Shown here: positions 12,301-23,064 of the stretch, piece by piece
Layout of the letters: each line of letters opens with the position of its first letter
Numbering within the stretch: the first letter of the stretch is position 1
Source of the DNA: Pipra filicauda
Lineage: Eukaryota > Chordata > Aves > Passeriformes > Pipridae
Assembly (NCBI RefSeq): GCF_003945595.2
Contig: NW_024104556.1
Location: 436,501 to 500,500 of the forward strand
DNA: 64,000 nucleotides
Reading direction: 5' to 3'
Made by a program: the position numbers and the translations under genes
The notes under the pieces: model-generated
Told to the model about the DNA's origin: nothing
What the model saw: the letters and a program-made list of their open reading frames with translations, nothing else
Database searches by the model: none

Positions 12301-13882
12301 CAAGATATTAAACGTGCTCCCAAGACTTGGTTTAGAGAAGCTGTTGGGACAATAACTTGGAATTTTCCTGGCTTAAGTGGGCTTAAATTTTCAGTTATGT
12401 TACACTAATGAACTTTTTCTAGGGAGCCCAATTTCAGAGCTCTTCTGTGATTACCAAGAGTGGTTCCAAGCACCTCATCAGAAGGAAGGCTGGATGTTAA
12501 ACAAAGGAGTATTTGCATACCTTGGAGGAGGTGATTGGACATCACTGCTGTGCTCTGCATACAAATTACAGCCCATCAAAATTCAGGCTTGTTAACCTCC
12601 TCTTGAAACACATTTATTTCCTTCTGGTTGACTTAATTGTAGTGTCTTAAAATAGATTTCAGAATGTAAGAAGTGCCTGGATTCGCTGCACCGGGCAGGA
12701 ACACCATGGGAAGCCTGGCTGGCTCCAGCTCTGCCCACTTCCAATGGGGAAAGTCGTTTAGCAGGAAGAAATGGGAAGAAGATCTTCCTGGGATTCCAAT
12801 GTTTGACACCAACAGTGTCTCCTCTTATGGAAAGAAGTTTAACGGGTGCTGCCCACGATGGAGGAGGAGAAAGCAGGTGACAGAGCACAAGGTGGTGCCT
12901 TCAGGTGACAAAAGGATTTGACTGAGCCTGGGAATGACTGAAATCCATAACTATCCCACTGGCCTCATGAGGGGAGATCTGCAGGCCAGGCTCTTGCTGC
13001 ACCTCAGTGGTCCCAGTTACACCTTCCTGGAATCTCAAGCTCCCACTCCAGCACAACCTCCAGGCAAGGTCGTGCTTCTGCCTCAGCACAGTCAGCAGGA
13101 AACAACTCACACGTGGAGGGGAAAGGAAGGTTTCGGCTCAAAATAGGCTGTTTCACCTAAAAAGTTGGCAAAACCTGGTGACATCCAACAGGGAAGAACA
13201 TGGAAGAAGAAGAAATCACACCCCAGCTCCAGCCAGGCTCTGACCCACAGCCCCCCCATCACCTGGAGAACCTTCATGGCTTCTGCTCAGGCCCCCAGGC
13301 AGAGACTTGAAGGGGTCAGACTCAAAGGTGTGTGACAAGAAGGGATTTAGGAGCTATGGAGAACATCAGCTTGGGATATTTATGATTTTTCCCATATCAG
13401 AAAAATGAGTTTTTAAGTTTGAACACAGAGAGGCCAAACGTGACAGATTTATCACGGCTCTTTGAGAAAATTCCCAAGTCCTGCTCCTTCTGGTGACTCT
13501 AAACCAGCACCACTAAGGCAGAAAGTCTTTAGTTTGGACAGAGATGCAACTGAGGGTGTATAATCAGTCACATGTGTGACATGGACTTTCCCCAGGTGCA
13601 CAGGACTAATAGAAAAACATCTCATTTCTCACAGATATTCTGGCTCCTCCTTCAACACTCTGAAATCTGCTGCTGACCCAAAGGGAGGGGGGGTTGCAGC
13701 AGCACTGCAGCTCCACACTGACGAGCTGCAGGTGGTAAAAACGACCACATTTGGGAAAAAACGACGATCCTTGAAGAACATGGATAGTTTAGGAGAATGC
13801 AGGTGCTGGAAGCTCAAGGAATTGGGATTGACACAGCAAAGCAGAGCAGAGCAGAGGCCCCGGGAGGAGGAACCTTCGCTAC
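9388..13882 (-). other. EIF4G3: Intron, 4495 nt
   Basis: I recognise no CR1 copy and no other element. There are short A/T runs (11750-11800). A C-rich stretch lies next to the acceptor at 9388. Confidence 0.75.
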
Positions 13883-14005
13883 CTGAGGCGGAGTCGGGGT
13901 GGAGGTGGGTCTGACGATGGGGGGGGTGGGGTTCCTGCTGCCCCCTCCAGACATGATTTCTTCTGTTATGTCTTTGCCTCCCTGGTTTGGATCCCGGATT
14001 CGGAT
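13883..14005 (-). CDS. EIF4G3: EIF4G3 exon, PABP-binding block [20 protein letters not shown]
   Basis: A 123-nt exon, 41 codons, phase 0 on both sides: [20 protein letters not shown], then [20 protein letters not shown] and Q. With KREKKT from the previous exon it rebuilds the conserved motif through which eIF4G proteins bind RRM2 of poly(A)-binding protein, allowing mRNA circularisation. The motif is intact. The acceptor is ATCCCGCAG. The donor CCTCAG|GTAGCG departs from consensus at +4 to +6. The length is divisible by three, so skipping would remove the PABP site in frame. Confidence 0.98.
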
Positions 14006-14906
14006 CTGCGGGATTGAACACAGAAATAATTCAAACAAGACCCTTGGAGAGCAGCGTGGGCAGGACACACTCCCAGCACACCCCAAGCACCCGGCGCTGG
14101 GCTGAGCTGGGGCTCAGCAGGAGCACTGGGATGGGGTTTCTTTCCATAACTTGAAATGCATGGCATGTCATCCCTTCATCTCCAAACCTCACTTAATCAA
14201 AACCTAATTTAATCATCAACCACAGCAGGTCGGGCTAAAATACGTGCCCCTTGTACTTCAAATCTGGTCTCTGCTGGGACAGGAGTTTCCTGCAACTTAG
14301 AGGATTTGGGGGACAGTTCAGGTACTGAGCTAAGCTTGCCAGGCAGTGAAAAGGGCAAGAATGAAAAAAGGCTGTGTTTTACCCTAATGTGAAACTCTGT
14401 GATTTTGCCAACCCAGCTGCTGGGAAAGGGGGAAAACAAATCAATCATTGCACCAAAACAGAGGGAATCAAACAAAAACACTGAGAGGAGGAAAGGGAAA
14501 CTGCAAGAACAAACTAAAGTCCTGTAAAACTCAGCAGCATTTAGGAAACAAGTGGGTTTTTGTGTCTCTTCACAGCCCCAAAATAGGAAGAAAAGATATT
14601 TTCCAAAATAAACCACTCCAGAACACACTCACTGAACCCTCAATGACACTTGAGCCAATCCACATCCCTGGACACGGGGAAGAGCCAAACTGTCTGGGAT
14701 AATGTGAAACAGAGCTTCCCACCTTCAATAAGAATTGGAGAGTCTGATAAACCTGAAGCCAGAGCTGCTGTGTCCACCCACCTTCTCCACAGCTCTTGGC
14801 TGAACTCTCAGTAATTCCAAGCAGAAATCCAAGCAAACAACTCCAAGCAAACCAAGAGACACCAGAACCCTTCCCTCTGGAAACCACCATGCCCCTCATA
14901 ATCCCC

Positions 14907-14978
14907 CCATGGCAGGGGTTGGAACTGGATGGGTTTCAAGGTCCCTTTCAGCCCAAACCCTTCTGGGATTCCGTGATA
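14907..14978 (+). mobile_element. CR1 LINE 3' tip
   Basis: ccatggcaggggttggaact, ggatgggtttcaaggtccct, then cccttctgggattccgtgat. Only the terminal ~70 bases are present. Confidence 0.88.
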
Positions 14979-16371
14979 TAAAACCAAACTGCAGAAGGGG
15001 TTTGTGGTTCATCACATTCAGTGCCGTGGGGTGGCTGCTCCACTCTGGGTTATGAAGACACAAAAGCACACATGGCACTCAGGATGTTGGGCTTCTCTTA
15101 TTTTTGATGAGGTTTTCCTGCTAAAACATTTAATTAACCACAGCAACAAGGACTTGAGAGTTGGCATAAATTCCTGCCCTCTCCTCCCCCGATATGGAGT
15201 CAATGCCACTAAAACAAGCTTTCCCTGCCTGGAAGTTACTTAAATACTCACCTAATGGTGGATGTGGGGGTGGGTACACCAATACATTTAATTTCTCTTT
15301 AATTTCCCTCATTTCTTCAGTTGCAACACCAATTAGCAAACTGAAATAGTGCATTCAGAGAGAAGCATCTCGGGCATTTAAAATCCCTTTTCTGCCTCAA
15401 AGAACTCGGCTTTGCTGGCATGGAACTGCCTTAATCCCAGCTGAGCGTGTCTGATCAGCTCTGCATTTCAATGGCATCAGGGATCTGGGCATGTCGTGTT
15501 TGGGATGCTGAAAAGAGACTCCTGGGGACTGAAGAGGTGACTAAAGAGCTGCAGCCCCTGTGCTGAGGGCAGCCCCAAAAAAGGCCTTTCCTGGGAGCCC
15601 AGCTCAGCTCTCCACCTCAGATCATCTTCAAAACTCCAAAGATACAAATATTCTGCATTTTGAGACATGCCCATGTCCCTTTTTATATTTCCTCCCCCCC
15701 TCCAGGAAAGAGTTCTTTTAACATTTCCAAACCACTCTCACACACAGACTGGTGTCATTTCCTTTTCAATCTTTACAAATTATTCATTCACCAGTTCAAG
15801 TCCACCCTCATCTTCTGTTTAAACCTTACATTCTCCCTATGTACCTTTACTGTTCCCCACCATCCACCTGCAGATGGGTTCAAATTCCATTAATCTGTCT
15901 CTCTCCAATTCCCACCAGTGAATTAGAAAGAGTGGGAATGTGCTCTCCAGACCCCTTCCATAATGTGCTCAGGTTCTTCCGAGCCTGCAAATACTTCCAC
16001 AACTTACTGGTTTTCTACCTTTTCCAAGGCGTAATATTCAATAATTTTTTTTTCTGTCATTTTGAACCAATTCCCAACATTCTCCCAAGCTGAGCTGAGT
16101 TTGCTTATTCCCACCTGGCTCTTTGGGAATACCCTCAGCAGCAGCACAGGCAGGAGAGGATCCCAAGCTTTGAGGGAGATGCTGCTGCTTTCACTGATGT
16201 TTATTTAAAAACCAGCAAAACTCTTTTCCTTTCTGACTGGCTGAGATGTCCCAAACTCAGAGCAGAGGGTCCCCGTGGAAAAATGGAAAATAAGGCCCAA
16301 GTTCAGCACTGTGCAATGTTTGATGACGCTTGGCTGTGACAGGTAAGGTGTAACCTCTCTGGGAATCGTAG

Positions 16372-16530
16372 TATCCTGAAATCTTGGGCTGGAAGAGACC
16401 TTAAAGCTCACCTTGTTCCATGGGCAGGGACACCTTCTACTCCCCCAGGCTGCCCCAAGCCTTGGACACTTGGACACTTCCAGGGATGGGGCAGCCACAG
16501 CTTCTCCAGGCAACCTGTGCCAGGGCCTCC
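16372..16530 (-). mobile_element. CR1 LINE 3' fragment beside an exon
   Basis: cctgaaatcttgggctggaa, gaccttaaagctcaccttgt, cacttccagggatggggcag and ggcaacctgtgccagggcct blocks. The gap to the donor of exon 16628-16728 is about 97 nt. Confidence 0.93.
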
Positions 16531-16627
16531 AGCGAAGATAAAGCTCAGTTTTAAGCTTAAGAAGGGTATTAATTTCCTTCCACCTTCCAATCCCCCAAGG
16601 AGTGTGTCCATCAGGGCCATCACTCAC

Positions 16628-16728
16628 CGTTTTCTTCTCCCTCTTGGCGGGGGGTGGCTGCTGCTGCTGCGTAGGCACAATGATGGGCGCGGACTGGTAC
16701 ACGGGCTGGCTGGGGTAGAACGGTGTTC
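16628..16728 (-). CDS. EIF4G3: EIF4G3 exon, TPFYPSQPVYQSAPIIVPTQ..KREKKT
   Basis: A 101-nt exon: two bases completing Gly, then 33 codons, TPFYPSQPVYQSAPIIVPTQ and QQQPPPAKREKKT, ending in phase 0. The acceptor is TTCTCCCCAG and the donor AAAACG|GTGAGT. The KREKKT end is the first half of the poly(A)-binding-protein contact region. In eIF4G1 the same place reads [16 protein letters not shown]. There is one more Gln in the QQQQ run than I recall in human. A CR1 copy sits 97 nt beyond the donor. Confidence 0.97.
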
Positions 16729-16918
16729 CTGGGGAGAAACAAGGATGGAACAAGAGGGAGAAGCTCAGTTTGGTTGTTAAGGAACTAAAACCAAGCACAA
16801 GAGGTAAAACTGGCCACGGGCTCCTCCCTTCCTCCAAACCCCAGAACTTCTAACTACGATCTGGGTTTGCTCTTCCTCACTTCACTCAACAGAAGCTGCT
16901 CCTTCATCAAGGCAAGAG

Positions 16919-17035
16919 ATTAATTTTTATTTAATTATTAAAATTATTTAATTATTAAAAATCATTTAATTATTAAACCTCAACCAATTAATTAAATTTA
17001 TTTATTTATTTATTTCATTATAGAATTTTTAATTT
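16919..17035. repeat. AT-rich tract with repeated TTTAATTATTAAA
   Basis: Three near copies of tttaattattaaa, followed by four tttat units. The repeated core is almost self-complementary. In gene sense it lies about 190-310 nt upstream of the 16628-16728 exon. Confidence 0.85.
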
Positions 17036-17980
17036 CCATGGCAAAAAGGTGGCCACGTGCATCCATTCCCGAGGGCCTGTGGGCACCACCAAGGCACTAA
17101 AAGACCATCCTTGGACTCCCCTGACTGACAAACAGGTGAGTTTGTTGCTGCTTTATCATTTTTTTTGCCTTCGTAGAGGAATTCAGTCAGACCAACACAA
17201 ACAATTTGCAAGGTCAACTGCAGCCTGTTTCGAAGCATAATCAGAAAATATAATTACAAACAATGTTCTTCTCATGCTGCAGCTCACGAGAAGCACGACC
17301 ATGGTGATTAGTGCAGAATTTCACTGTGGTGCTGCTCACACTGGAACAGCCAATATGGTTCATTATGGTTTCCTTTATGGAATGATGTTGGCTCAATAAC
17401 TGAGTGCTTCAAAAACGTGCCAGACATCAGGGTGACAGAGCAGAGCTGCCTTCTGCCCACGATCCGGTGTCAGGGGAATGTGTGAGGTGCTGCTGGGTTT
17501 TTTCCCTTCTAGGCGTGGATATTGGATGGACTGACTGCTTGCACTTGCCCCTGGAGCAATCTGATTTATTCATATCTGATCATTCTTCAGCTGAGCTAAC
17601 CTTTAAATGGGAATGAAACCTGGATTGTGCCTGTAACCCAACCAGGGGTCACTGCAATCTCAGGCAAAGGGTGAAACCCAAGAAAGAGCTCAGCCCTGCA
17701 CAGTCTGATTTGAGACTTCAGAGGATGGATTCCCCCAGCTGAGAGCTGAAAGCACCAGCTCTGGGCAGGCTCCCTGCCTGCAGCCTCCCAGGGGGAGCGT
17801 TGTCCTGCCAGCACAGAGCCCTGTGTGGTACAAGGTGCTCCAAGTGTTCAGTCTGGGCTGGGCTCAGTGACTCAACAGACGCCTCATTTTGAGTGTCAGG
17901 GTCGGGCAGCAGGAGCTCAGATCAGGCCTCAGGGCACAGAAGTGTCCACCAGCACCTCTCCAGCCTGGGAATCGAGAACT

Positions 17981-18141
17981 GCTGCCCAGAGAAGCTGTGG
18001 CTGCCCCATCCCTGGGAGTGTCCAAGGCCAGGATGGATGGGGCTTGGAGCAACCTGGGCTACAGAAGGTGTCTGTGGCAGGGGGTGGAATGGGATGAGCT
18101 TTAAGGTCTCTCCCAACCCAAACCATTCTGGGATTCTATGA
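17981..18141 (+). mobile_element. CR1 LINE 3' fragment
   Basis: gctgcccagagaagctgtgg, ctgccccatccctgggagtg, gatgagctttaaggtctctc, then ccattctgggattctatg. Sense orientation, antisense to EIF4G3. Confidence 0.95.
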
Positions 18142-20122
18142 ACTCTCCTCTATCTCTCCTTAAAAACAGTGATGAACCTCAAACTCTTCCCAGTAACACT
18201 CTGGTGGAGCTGCCCAGTGTCCAAGCAGAGTCTGGGTCAGGTGAGGGGACAGGAGCCAGCCTGGGAGCCCTGGAATGTGGGAATGACCTTCATTTCTACA
18301 GACCCCCTGTAATGTGATCCCTGACAGAGAGGCAGCTCCTCAGGGAAGGACTCTTCCTTTATGAAAAATACTTAAAAAACCCAAATCCTGCAAAGCAAGA
18401 GTGAACTTCTGGGAGGAAACAGCTTCTACTGCAACAAGTCAAGTGCCTGTGTCAGTGCCACACTCTCTGCTCTCCTGCCTTTTCATCACTTCCAGTTCTA
18501 CAGTACCGAAGTTTTATTTTCCCTCCTTCCCACTGATCATTTCAAGGTCTTTCCCAACGCTGTAGGAAACTCCCTGATATCAGAGAATGATAAATTGCAA
18601 AACTGAGCTATAAAAATGCACTGTCCATCCTCACAAGTTTTGCTTTCATCACCTTCTTCGGGTCCTGCCATGATTTTGATATCCAGCAGCCACACTGGCT
18701 ACAAATCCTGTGGTTTATGGGAAAAGGCACTGCCAGCAGCTTTATCCACGCCTGGATTGTAGATTTAGTTGTTCCCCAAGCCTGGCAGCACCTGGTGAGA
18801 GACTGAGAGCATTCCCAGTCCCTCCAAATAGCAAGGAAGGAACAGAAGGGAAAGATGGATGAGCACAGGCAAAGCTGCATCATCCCCTTCCTCAGCTAAA
18901 CCTTCCCTGCCTGGAAAACTCTGCAGGATGGAGAGCTCCAGCTTCACCCACTGATGCTCCACAGACACAGCAACCTAAAAACAAGTTGGGACTGAAAGAT
19001 TCCAAGTTTCTGTGCAAGAAAACAGGCACTTCCAGGAGAGGAAAGCAGCCAGAAAGGAACCTTTTCCTAATTACAAGAGTGAAGACTAAGCAAGTCTAAG
19101 CAGGAAGTAGGAAAGCAGAGCTGTAACAGCAGAAAAAATGAGGAATACTGGGCAATTTCCTCATTTAAGGGATCAGGTTTGAAGAACCATTGCAATGTTC
19201 CTTCTGGTTTTTTTCTAGGATAAACAACCAGGAAGCAGCTGCCTCGTAATTACCCTCCCTCCTTCTATTCTGAAATTGCAGAACCACGTTTGAAGGGTTC
19301 AGGGTAACCTTTCAGCATAGTCCCATGAGCTCCACACACACCAAGTAAAGAACAGAAAGAAGGAAAATACTAAAAAAGATTTCCAAATGATACACAGGGA
19401 AGCAAGTGGGGCTTTACTCCCCTTCCAAAGGCATCTGTGTGTGTGAAGAGCAAACCTGCAGCTCTGCCAAGGGTGCAGGGCTGTCACTGTTCAGCCTGGA
19501 AGGGAATGAGTCACCCCAAGGCTCTGGAATTCCAACACTACAGCCCATGGGAAGCTGACAGTACCTCTGCCCCCAACAGGTCACAGAGTGTGATGGGCAG
19601 GTAGCAATGAGAGAACAAAATGCCTCAAAATTGATATTGAGAGGTGAAAACCCTTCAAAAATCAACCCACACGAAGGGGTGATGAATGCAATCATCCTGG
19701 GGGCCTTTCAGATGTTGCCATAAATGAGCAAGGGAAGAAGTGATGGACATGAGTGCAAGACTCCTAATTCTGCATCTCAAACACAGCTTGCAGGAGCTGG
19801 TCTGACTGAACCATCCAAACACAGATCCCATGGAAAGCCTCCCAAGGGGCTGTGATGTCAGGAGGACAGGGATTGTACACAGCAACACGCTGGGAATTGT
19901 TAAGAAAAGACCTCACTGCTTTTCTGTAAGAGGTGATTACCAAGAGAAGAGGTGGGGAAGGACAGTCACCCACTGGGTTTGCAAACTGGGACCCAGGGGA
20001 GAGGAGCTGGGAGGCCCTGGAGGACTCAAGGACCAGGAGACATGGACAGAAAGGATCCCCAGCCCTGGACATGCAGCCCTGGAATGTTTAATTGAAGCTT
20101 TGAACCTCAGGACCTGGGACAG

Positions 20123-20372
20123 TCACAGAATCATGGAATATCCTGAGCTGGAAGGCACCCCCAAGGATCATCCAGTCCAACTCCTGGCCCTGCACAGACA
20201 CCCCAACAATCCCCCCCTGTGTCCCAGAGGATCATCCAAACCCTCCTGGAGCTCTGGCAGCCTTGGGGCTGTGCCCACTGCCCTGGGGAGCCTGGGCAGT
20301 GCCAACCAGCCTCTGGGGGAAGAACCTTTTCCTGAGATCCAACCTGACCCTCCCTGACACAGCTTCAATCCA
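20123..20372 (-). mobile_element. CR1 LINE 3' fragment
   Basis: cacagaatcatggaatatcc, gatcatccagtccaactcct, ggccctgcacagacacccc, aaccctcctggagctctgg and gaagaaccttttcctgagat blocks. Confidence 0.95.
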
Positions 20373-20972
20373 GTCAAACACCCTGAACACATGTACATAC
20401 GATGATCATAACTATGACAAATCTCCCAACCTTTTTGCTTTGGAAAAGGCAACACCAGGAGTCGCCCCCCAAAAGGGCCAAATTTCAGCCTGTGCAGGAG
20501 TTACAAGCTCTTCCACTGCACTAAACTGATCTTTGCAGTATAAAACCAGGGAACAAACCCCATGGCTTGCTCTCACCCCTCACTAAACACCGAACAAGGA
20601 ACACAGGGATAAGAAAGTCAGTTGCTGTATTCCTGGGAGCAGACCCAGGGCACGGCTCAGTGGAAACCAGGGCTGCCAGATGTACCCACAATACCTTAAT
20701 AAATAACAATGATTGAGCAGGGACTAAGAAACAGCCACCATTCCTGGTCCCATGTGATCCTGGGCAGCCTTTCCTGAGGCACTCACACAAACAATGCTCT
20801 GGGAGTGGGGATTTTTCAGGAGTGAATAATCAGGGCTGTGACACCACCAAATTTAGCATCTATTTGAAGTTCAAACAAATGCTAATCCAGCTTGTTATTA
20901 TAAATCTGCAGCTTGACAACAGAAAAACACACCCAGGGAAGATTCTGTAAGAAGTCTCCAAGCAGAACTTAC

Positions 20973-21087
20973 CATAGGCATTGGGGAATTCTCCAGGACC
21001 TGGGCCTGGATAAAAGGGTCCCGGTCCCGGCGGCTGCACAGGGTATTGCTGGGGGGGCCCGACGTACGGGGGGCCACTGTGACGATA
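20973..21087 (-). CDS. EIF4G3: EIF4G3 exon, YRHSGPPYVGPPQQYPVQPP
   Basis: A 115-nt exon, 38 codons plus one base: YRHSGPPYVGPPQQYPVQPP then GPGPFYPGPGPGEFPNAY and the first G of a split Gly codon (phase 1). The acceptor is TGTCCCCCCAG and the donor CCTATG|GTAAGT. The tyrosine, proline and glycine rich sequence matches eIF4GII almost residue for residue, with E for D in GEFPNAY as the only change I recall. Because of the phase it can be skipped in frame only together with the next exon (115 + 101 = 216 nt). Expected to be disordered. Confidence 0.97.
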
Positions 21088-21200
21088 CTGGGGGGACAAA
21101 AACCACCATCAGTTCACACAGGAGCACACAGAACCTGTAATGGAGCCCCCCAAACCACCAGGGATCTGATTGTCAAACCAGGTCATTACAGAGAAAGGCA

Positions 21201-21415
21201 ATCATTAAGGTTGGAAAAGCCCTCCACGATCAGAGTCCAACCATTCCCTCCCCACCACGCTCACCCCTGAACATGTCCCCAAGTGCCACATCCACACACC
21301 TTTTGAACACTTCCAGGGTTGGTGACTCCACCACTGCCCTGGGCAGCCCATTCCAATGCCTGACCACCCTTTCCATGAAGGAATTTTCCCCAATATCCAA
21401 TGTAAACCTCCCCAA
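21201..21415 (-). mobile_element. CR1 LINE 3' fragment
   Basis: atcattaaggttggaaaagc, gaacatgtccccaagtgcc, acttccagggttggtgactc and ccaccctttccatgaaggaa blocks, close to the 21684-21931 copy. It begins 114 nt from the 20973-21087 exon. Confidence 0.95.
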
Positions 21416-21683
21416 ATGTTACCATCAGAAAAGTAACCAGAGCTAAGGCAAAGACAAGGCAGGGAGGACTCGAGAGCTGAGGCAGAACAGAGTCACCTCC
21501 CTGATTTCACTAACACTGTTTAATGAGGCCCAAGGTTTTAGAGTGACTGTAGATCTATTAAGTCAAATTAGATACATTTAAAGCACAAATATTTTCCAAG
21601 AGCTTGGTTTCCCATTGTTTTTGACTCCTACAGTTTCCATGCACAGAACAAATACTTCATCCAGAGAAAGGACAGAGGTTGAA

Positions 21684-21931
21684 CCACAGAATCACAGAAT
21701 CATGGAACCACTAAGGTTGGAAAAGGCCTCTAAACCACCAAGTCCAACGTTCCCCCGGGACTGCCAGGGCCACCACTAAACCATGTCCTCAAGTGCCACA
21801 TCCACATGTTTCTTGAACACCTCCAGGGACAGTGACTCCACCACTGCCCAGGGCAGCCTGTTCCAGTGCCTGCCCACCCTTTCCATGAAGGAATTTTTCC
21901 TAATATCTAATCTAGACCCCCCCTTGGCACA
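21684..21931 (-). mobile_element. CR1 LINE 3' fragment
   Basis: accacagaatcacagaatca, aaggttggaaaaggcctcta, aagtgccacatccacatg, cccagggcagcctgttccag and catgaaggaatttttcctaa blocks. It ends about 130 nt from the 22062-22241 exon. Confidence 0.95.
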
Positions 21932-22061
21932 TGAGGCCAAATACAGAACTACCAGCTTGGTTCCAGAGACACATCCCACCAACTCCTGGCATGTCCTCAG
22001 CCAGCCCAGATGGAGCAGAGGTGGCTCTGCAGCTCCTCAGGTGCCTGGCTGATGGATTTAC

Positions 22062-22241
22062 CTGTGGGATACAGTACTGGGGGCCCTGAGGCATCGGGTA
22101 GGGCATTGGCAGGTGGTTCACCATCATGATGTGCTGGTTGGTTTGGTACACGGCAGTCGGGGTCTGTGCTCCGGGACGGATGGAGGGGCTGCTGTTCTGG
22201 ATGGTGGCTCTTGGAGGCTGGATCTGAGGCCTCTGAAAAAA
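22062..22241 (-). CDS. EIF4G3: EIF4G3 exon, FFQRPQIQPP..NQHIMMVNHLPMPYP
   Basis: A 180-nt exon, 60 codons, phase 0 on both sides. It runs FFQRPQIQPPRATIQNSSPS, IRPGAQTPTAVYQTNQHIMM and VNHLPMPYPMPQGPQYCIPQ. The NQHIMMVNHLPMPYP stretch is a hallmark of eIF4GII, with one Val to Met change in the MPQGPQ segment compared with mammals as I recall them. The donor is CCACAG|GTAAAT. The start was chosen at the upstream acceptor (CTATCCTAG), which keeps FFQ as in the known protein. The second acceptor, TTTTTTCAG, would drop those three residues without a frameshift. Confidence 0.97.
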
Positions 22242-23016
22242 CTAGGATAGGGAAGGGAGAGAGGAGAGAAAACAAAGAACCGGTCAGACTTTCTGGGAAA
22301 GGATTAGAAATACAATATTATAATTATAAGACTAGTTTCCAAGGGTTGCCATGCCTTCAGAAAGCTGCAGGACAGTCTGGGTTTATCTGTGAACAGCAGG
22401 GTTTTCTATTTTACAAGGTAAAAAAAGGCAAGAAATGTTACAAACTAATAATTATTACTTTGTAGCTATCAAATTTTACAGCTCAACTTTCAGAGCGAAT
22501 GTTGGAAAAAGGAGTTTGTCTCCTTTGTTTTTAAAAGGTGGGTTGGCTGCTAAAAAACCCACCTTTATAAATACTCCAGGGAAATAAAAGATCAAGGTAA
22601 CTATTCCAATGTACCTCCAGAAGAGCTAAAAGGCTGGAATTTCACAATGGACAGAGGCACCTCATGCCTCTCCTTTACACTCATTGATCCGGGCGACTCG
22701 TCCTGCCCTGTTTTCCAAAGGGTGGCAACTCGTCCCAGGGTGGCACCAAACTCTTCTACCACGTTGGGATGAAGTGATGCCCCAGGTGGATGGACCAGGT
22801 CCAGGGAACCAAGCAAGCCCCTGGCACACGCTCCGTCCTCGGCCCTCGCGCGGGAGAGGCACCGGAACCCCGGGACGGAGCATTGGCGGGGCTGGAACAC
22901 CTGGCTCTGGAGAGGCTTTGGAATCTCGGCAGTCAGGAGGTAAGAAATGCATTCACTGACGGAGGAATGGTACAGGTGAGACACTTATGCCATGCAGAAC
23001 CAGGAGTTGGAGTTAC
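22242..23016 (-). other. EIF4G3: Intron, 775 nt, after the 21-nt microexon
   Basis: No CR1 or other repeat recognised. It holds the UGCAUG site near its 5' end and an AT-rich 3' third (22290-22480). Its acceptor region offers two AGs 9 nt apart. Confidence 0.75.
22991..22996 (-). promoter_or_regulatory. EIF4G3: UGCAUG, probable RBFOX site
   Basis: The minus strand reads TGCATG at +21 to +26 of the intron that follows the 21-nt microexon. RBFOX proteins binding UGCAUG downstream of an exon enhance inclusion in neurons and muscle. Position and motif are seen; the regulatory role is inferred. Confidence 0.6.
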
Positions 23017-23037
23017 CTGTATAGGTCTGAATCCTCC
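23017..23037 (-). CDS. EIF4G3: EIF4G3 21-nt neuronal-type microexon (GGFRPIQ)
   Basis: The minus strand reads TTATTGAAG, 21 nt, then GTAACT: seven codons, GGFRPIQ, phase 0 on both sides. The paralogue eIF4G1 has a near-identical neuronal microexon peptide (GGFRSLQ as I recall). Brain-specific microexons of EIF4G1 and EIF4G3 that depend on SRRM4 have been described as regulators of synaptic translation, and I take this as the avian counterpart. The acceptor has a poor pyrimidine tract, typical of exons that need an activator. UGC motifs lie upstream and UGCAUG downstream. Inclusion places GGFRPIQ directly before FFQRPQ. It has no ATG and is far below ORF-track size. Confidence 0.92.
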
Positions 23038-23050
23038 CTTCAATAACGAA

Positions 23051-23064
23051 GCAAGAAAGCAGCA
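23051..23064 (-). promoter_or_regulatory. EIF4G3: UGC motif cluster, probable SRRM4 (nSR100) enhancer
   Basis: In gene sense the intron end reads TTTCCTGCTGCTTTCTTGCT. The three TGC triplets lie at -27 to -25, -24 to -22 and -16 to -14 relative to the microexon. SRRM4 activates neuronal microexons through UGC motifs placed in this interval, with a weak tract next to the AG. Here the last bases are CGTTATTGAAG, which is such a weak context. Motif and spacing are seen; function is inferred. Confidence 0.7.

Larger units (their letters stand above)
14006..16627 (-). other. EIF4G3: Intron, 2622 nt
   Basis: CR1 copies at 16372-16530 and 14907-14978. A T- and C-rich stretch on the plus strand (15660-16080) has no identifiable element. 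Confidence 0.8.
16729..20972 (-). other. EIF4G3: Intron, 4244 nt
   Basis: CR1 copies at 17981-18141 and 20123-20372. An AT-rich repeated tract at 16919-17035 lies just before the next exon. The rest (18200-20100) shows nothing recognisable. Confidence 0.8.
21088..22061 (-). other. EIF4G3: Intron, 974 nt, half CR1-derived
   Basis: Two CR1 3' fragments in the same orientation (21201-21415 and 21684-21931) fill about 460 of 974 nt. The remainder shows no other feature. Confidence 0.85.

Noticed and set aside
21997..22275. Second open frame across the FFQRPQ exon
   Set aside because: It overlaps the real frame and runs into the intron. The real frame matches eIF4GII residue for residue.
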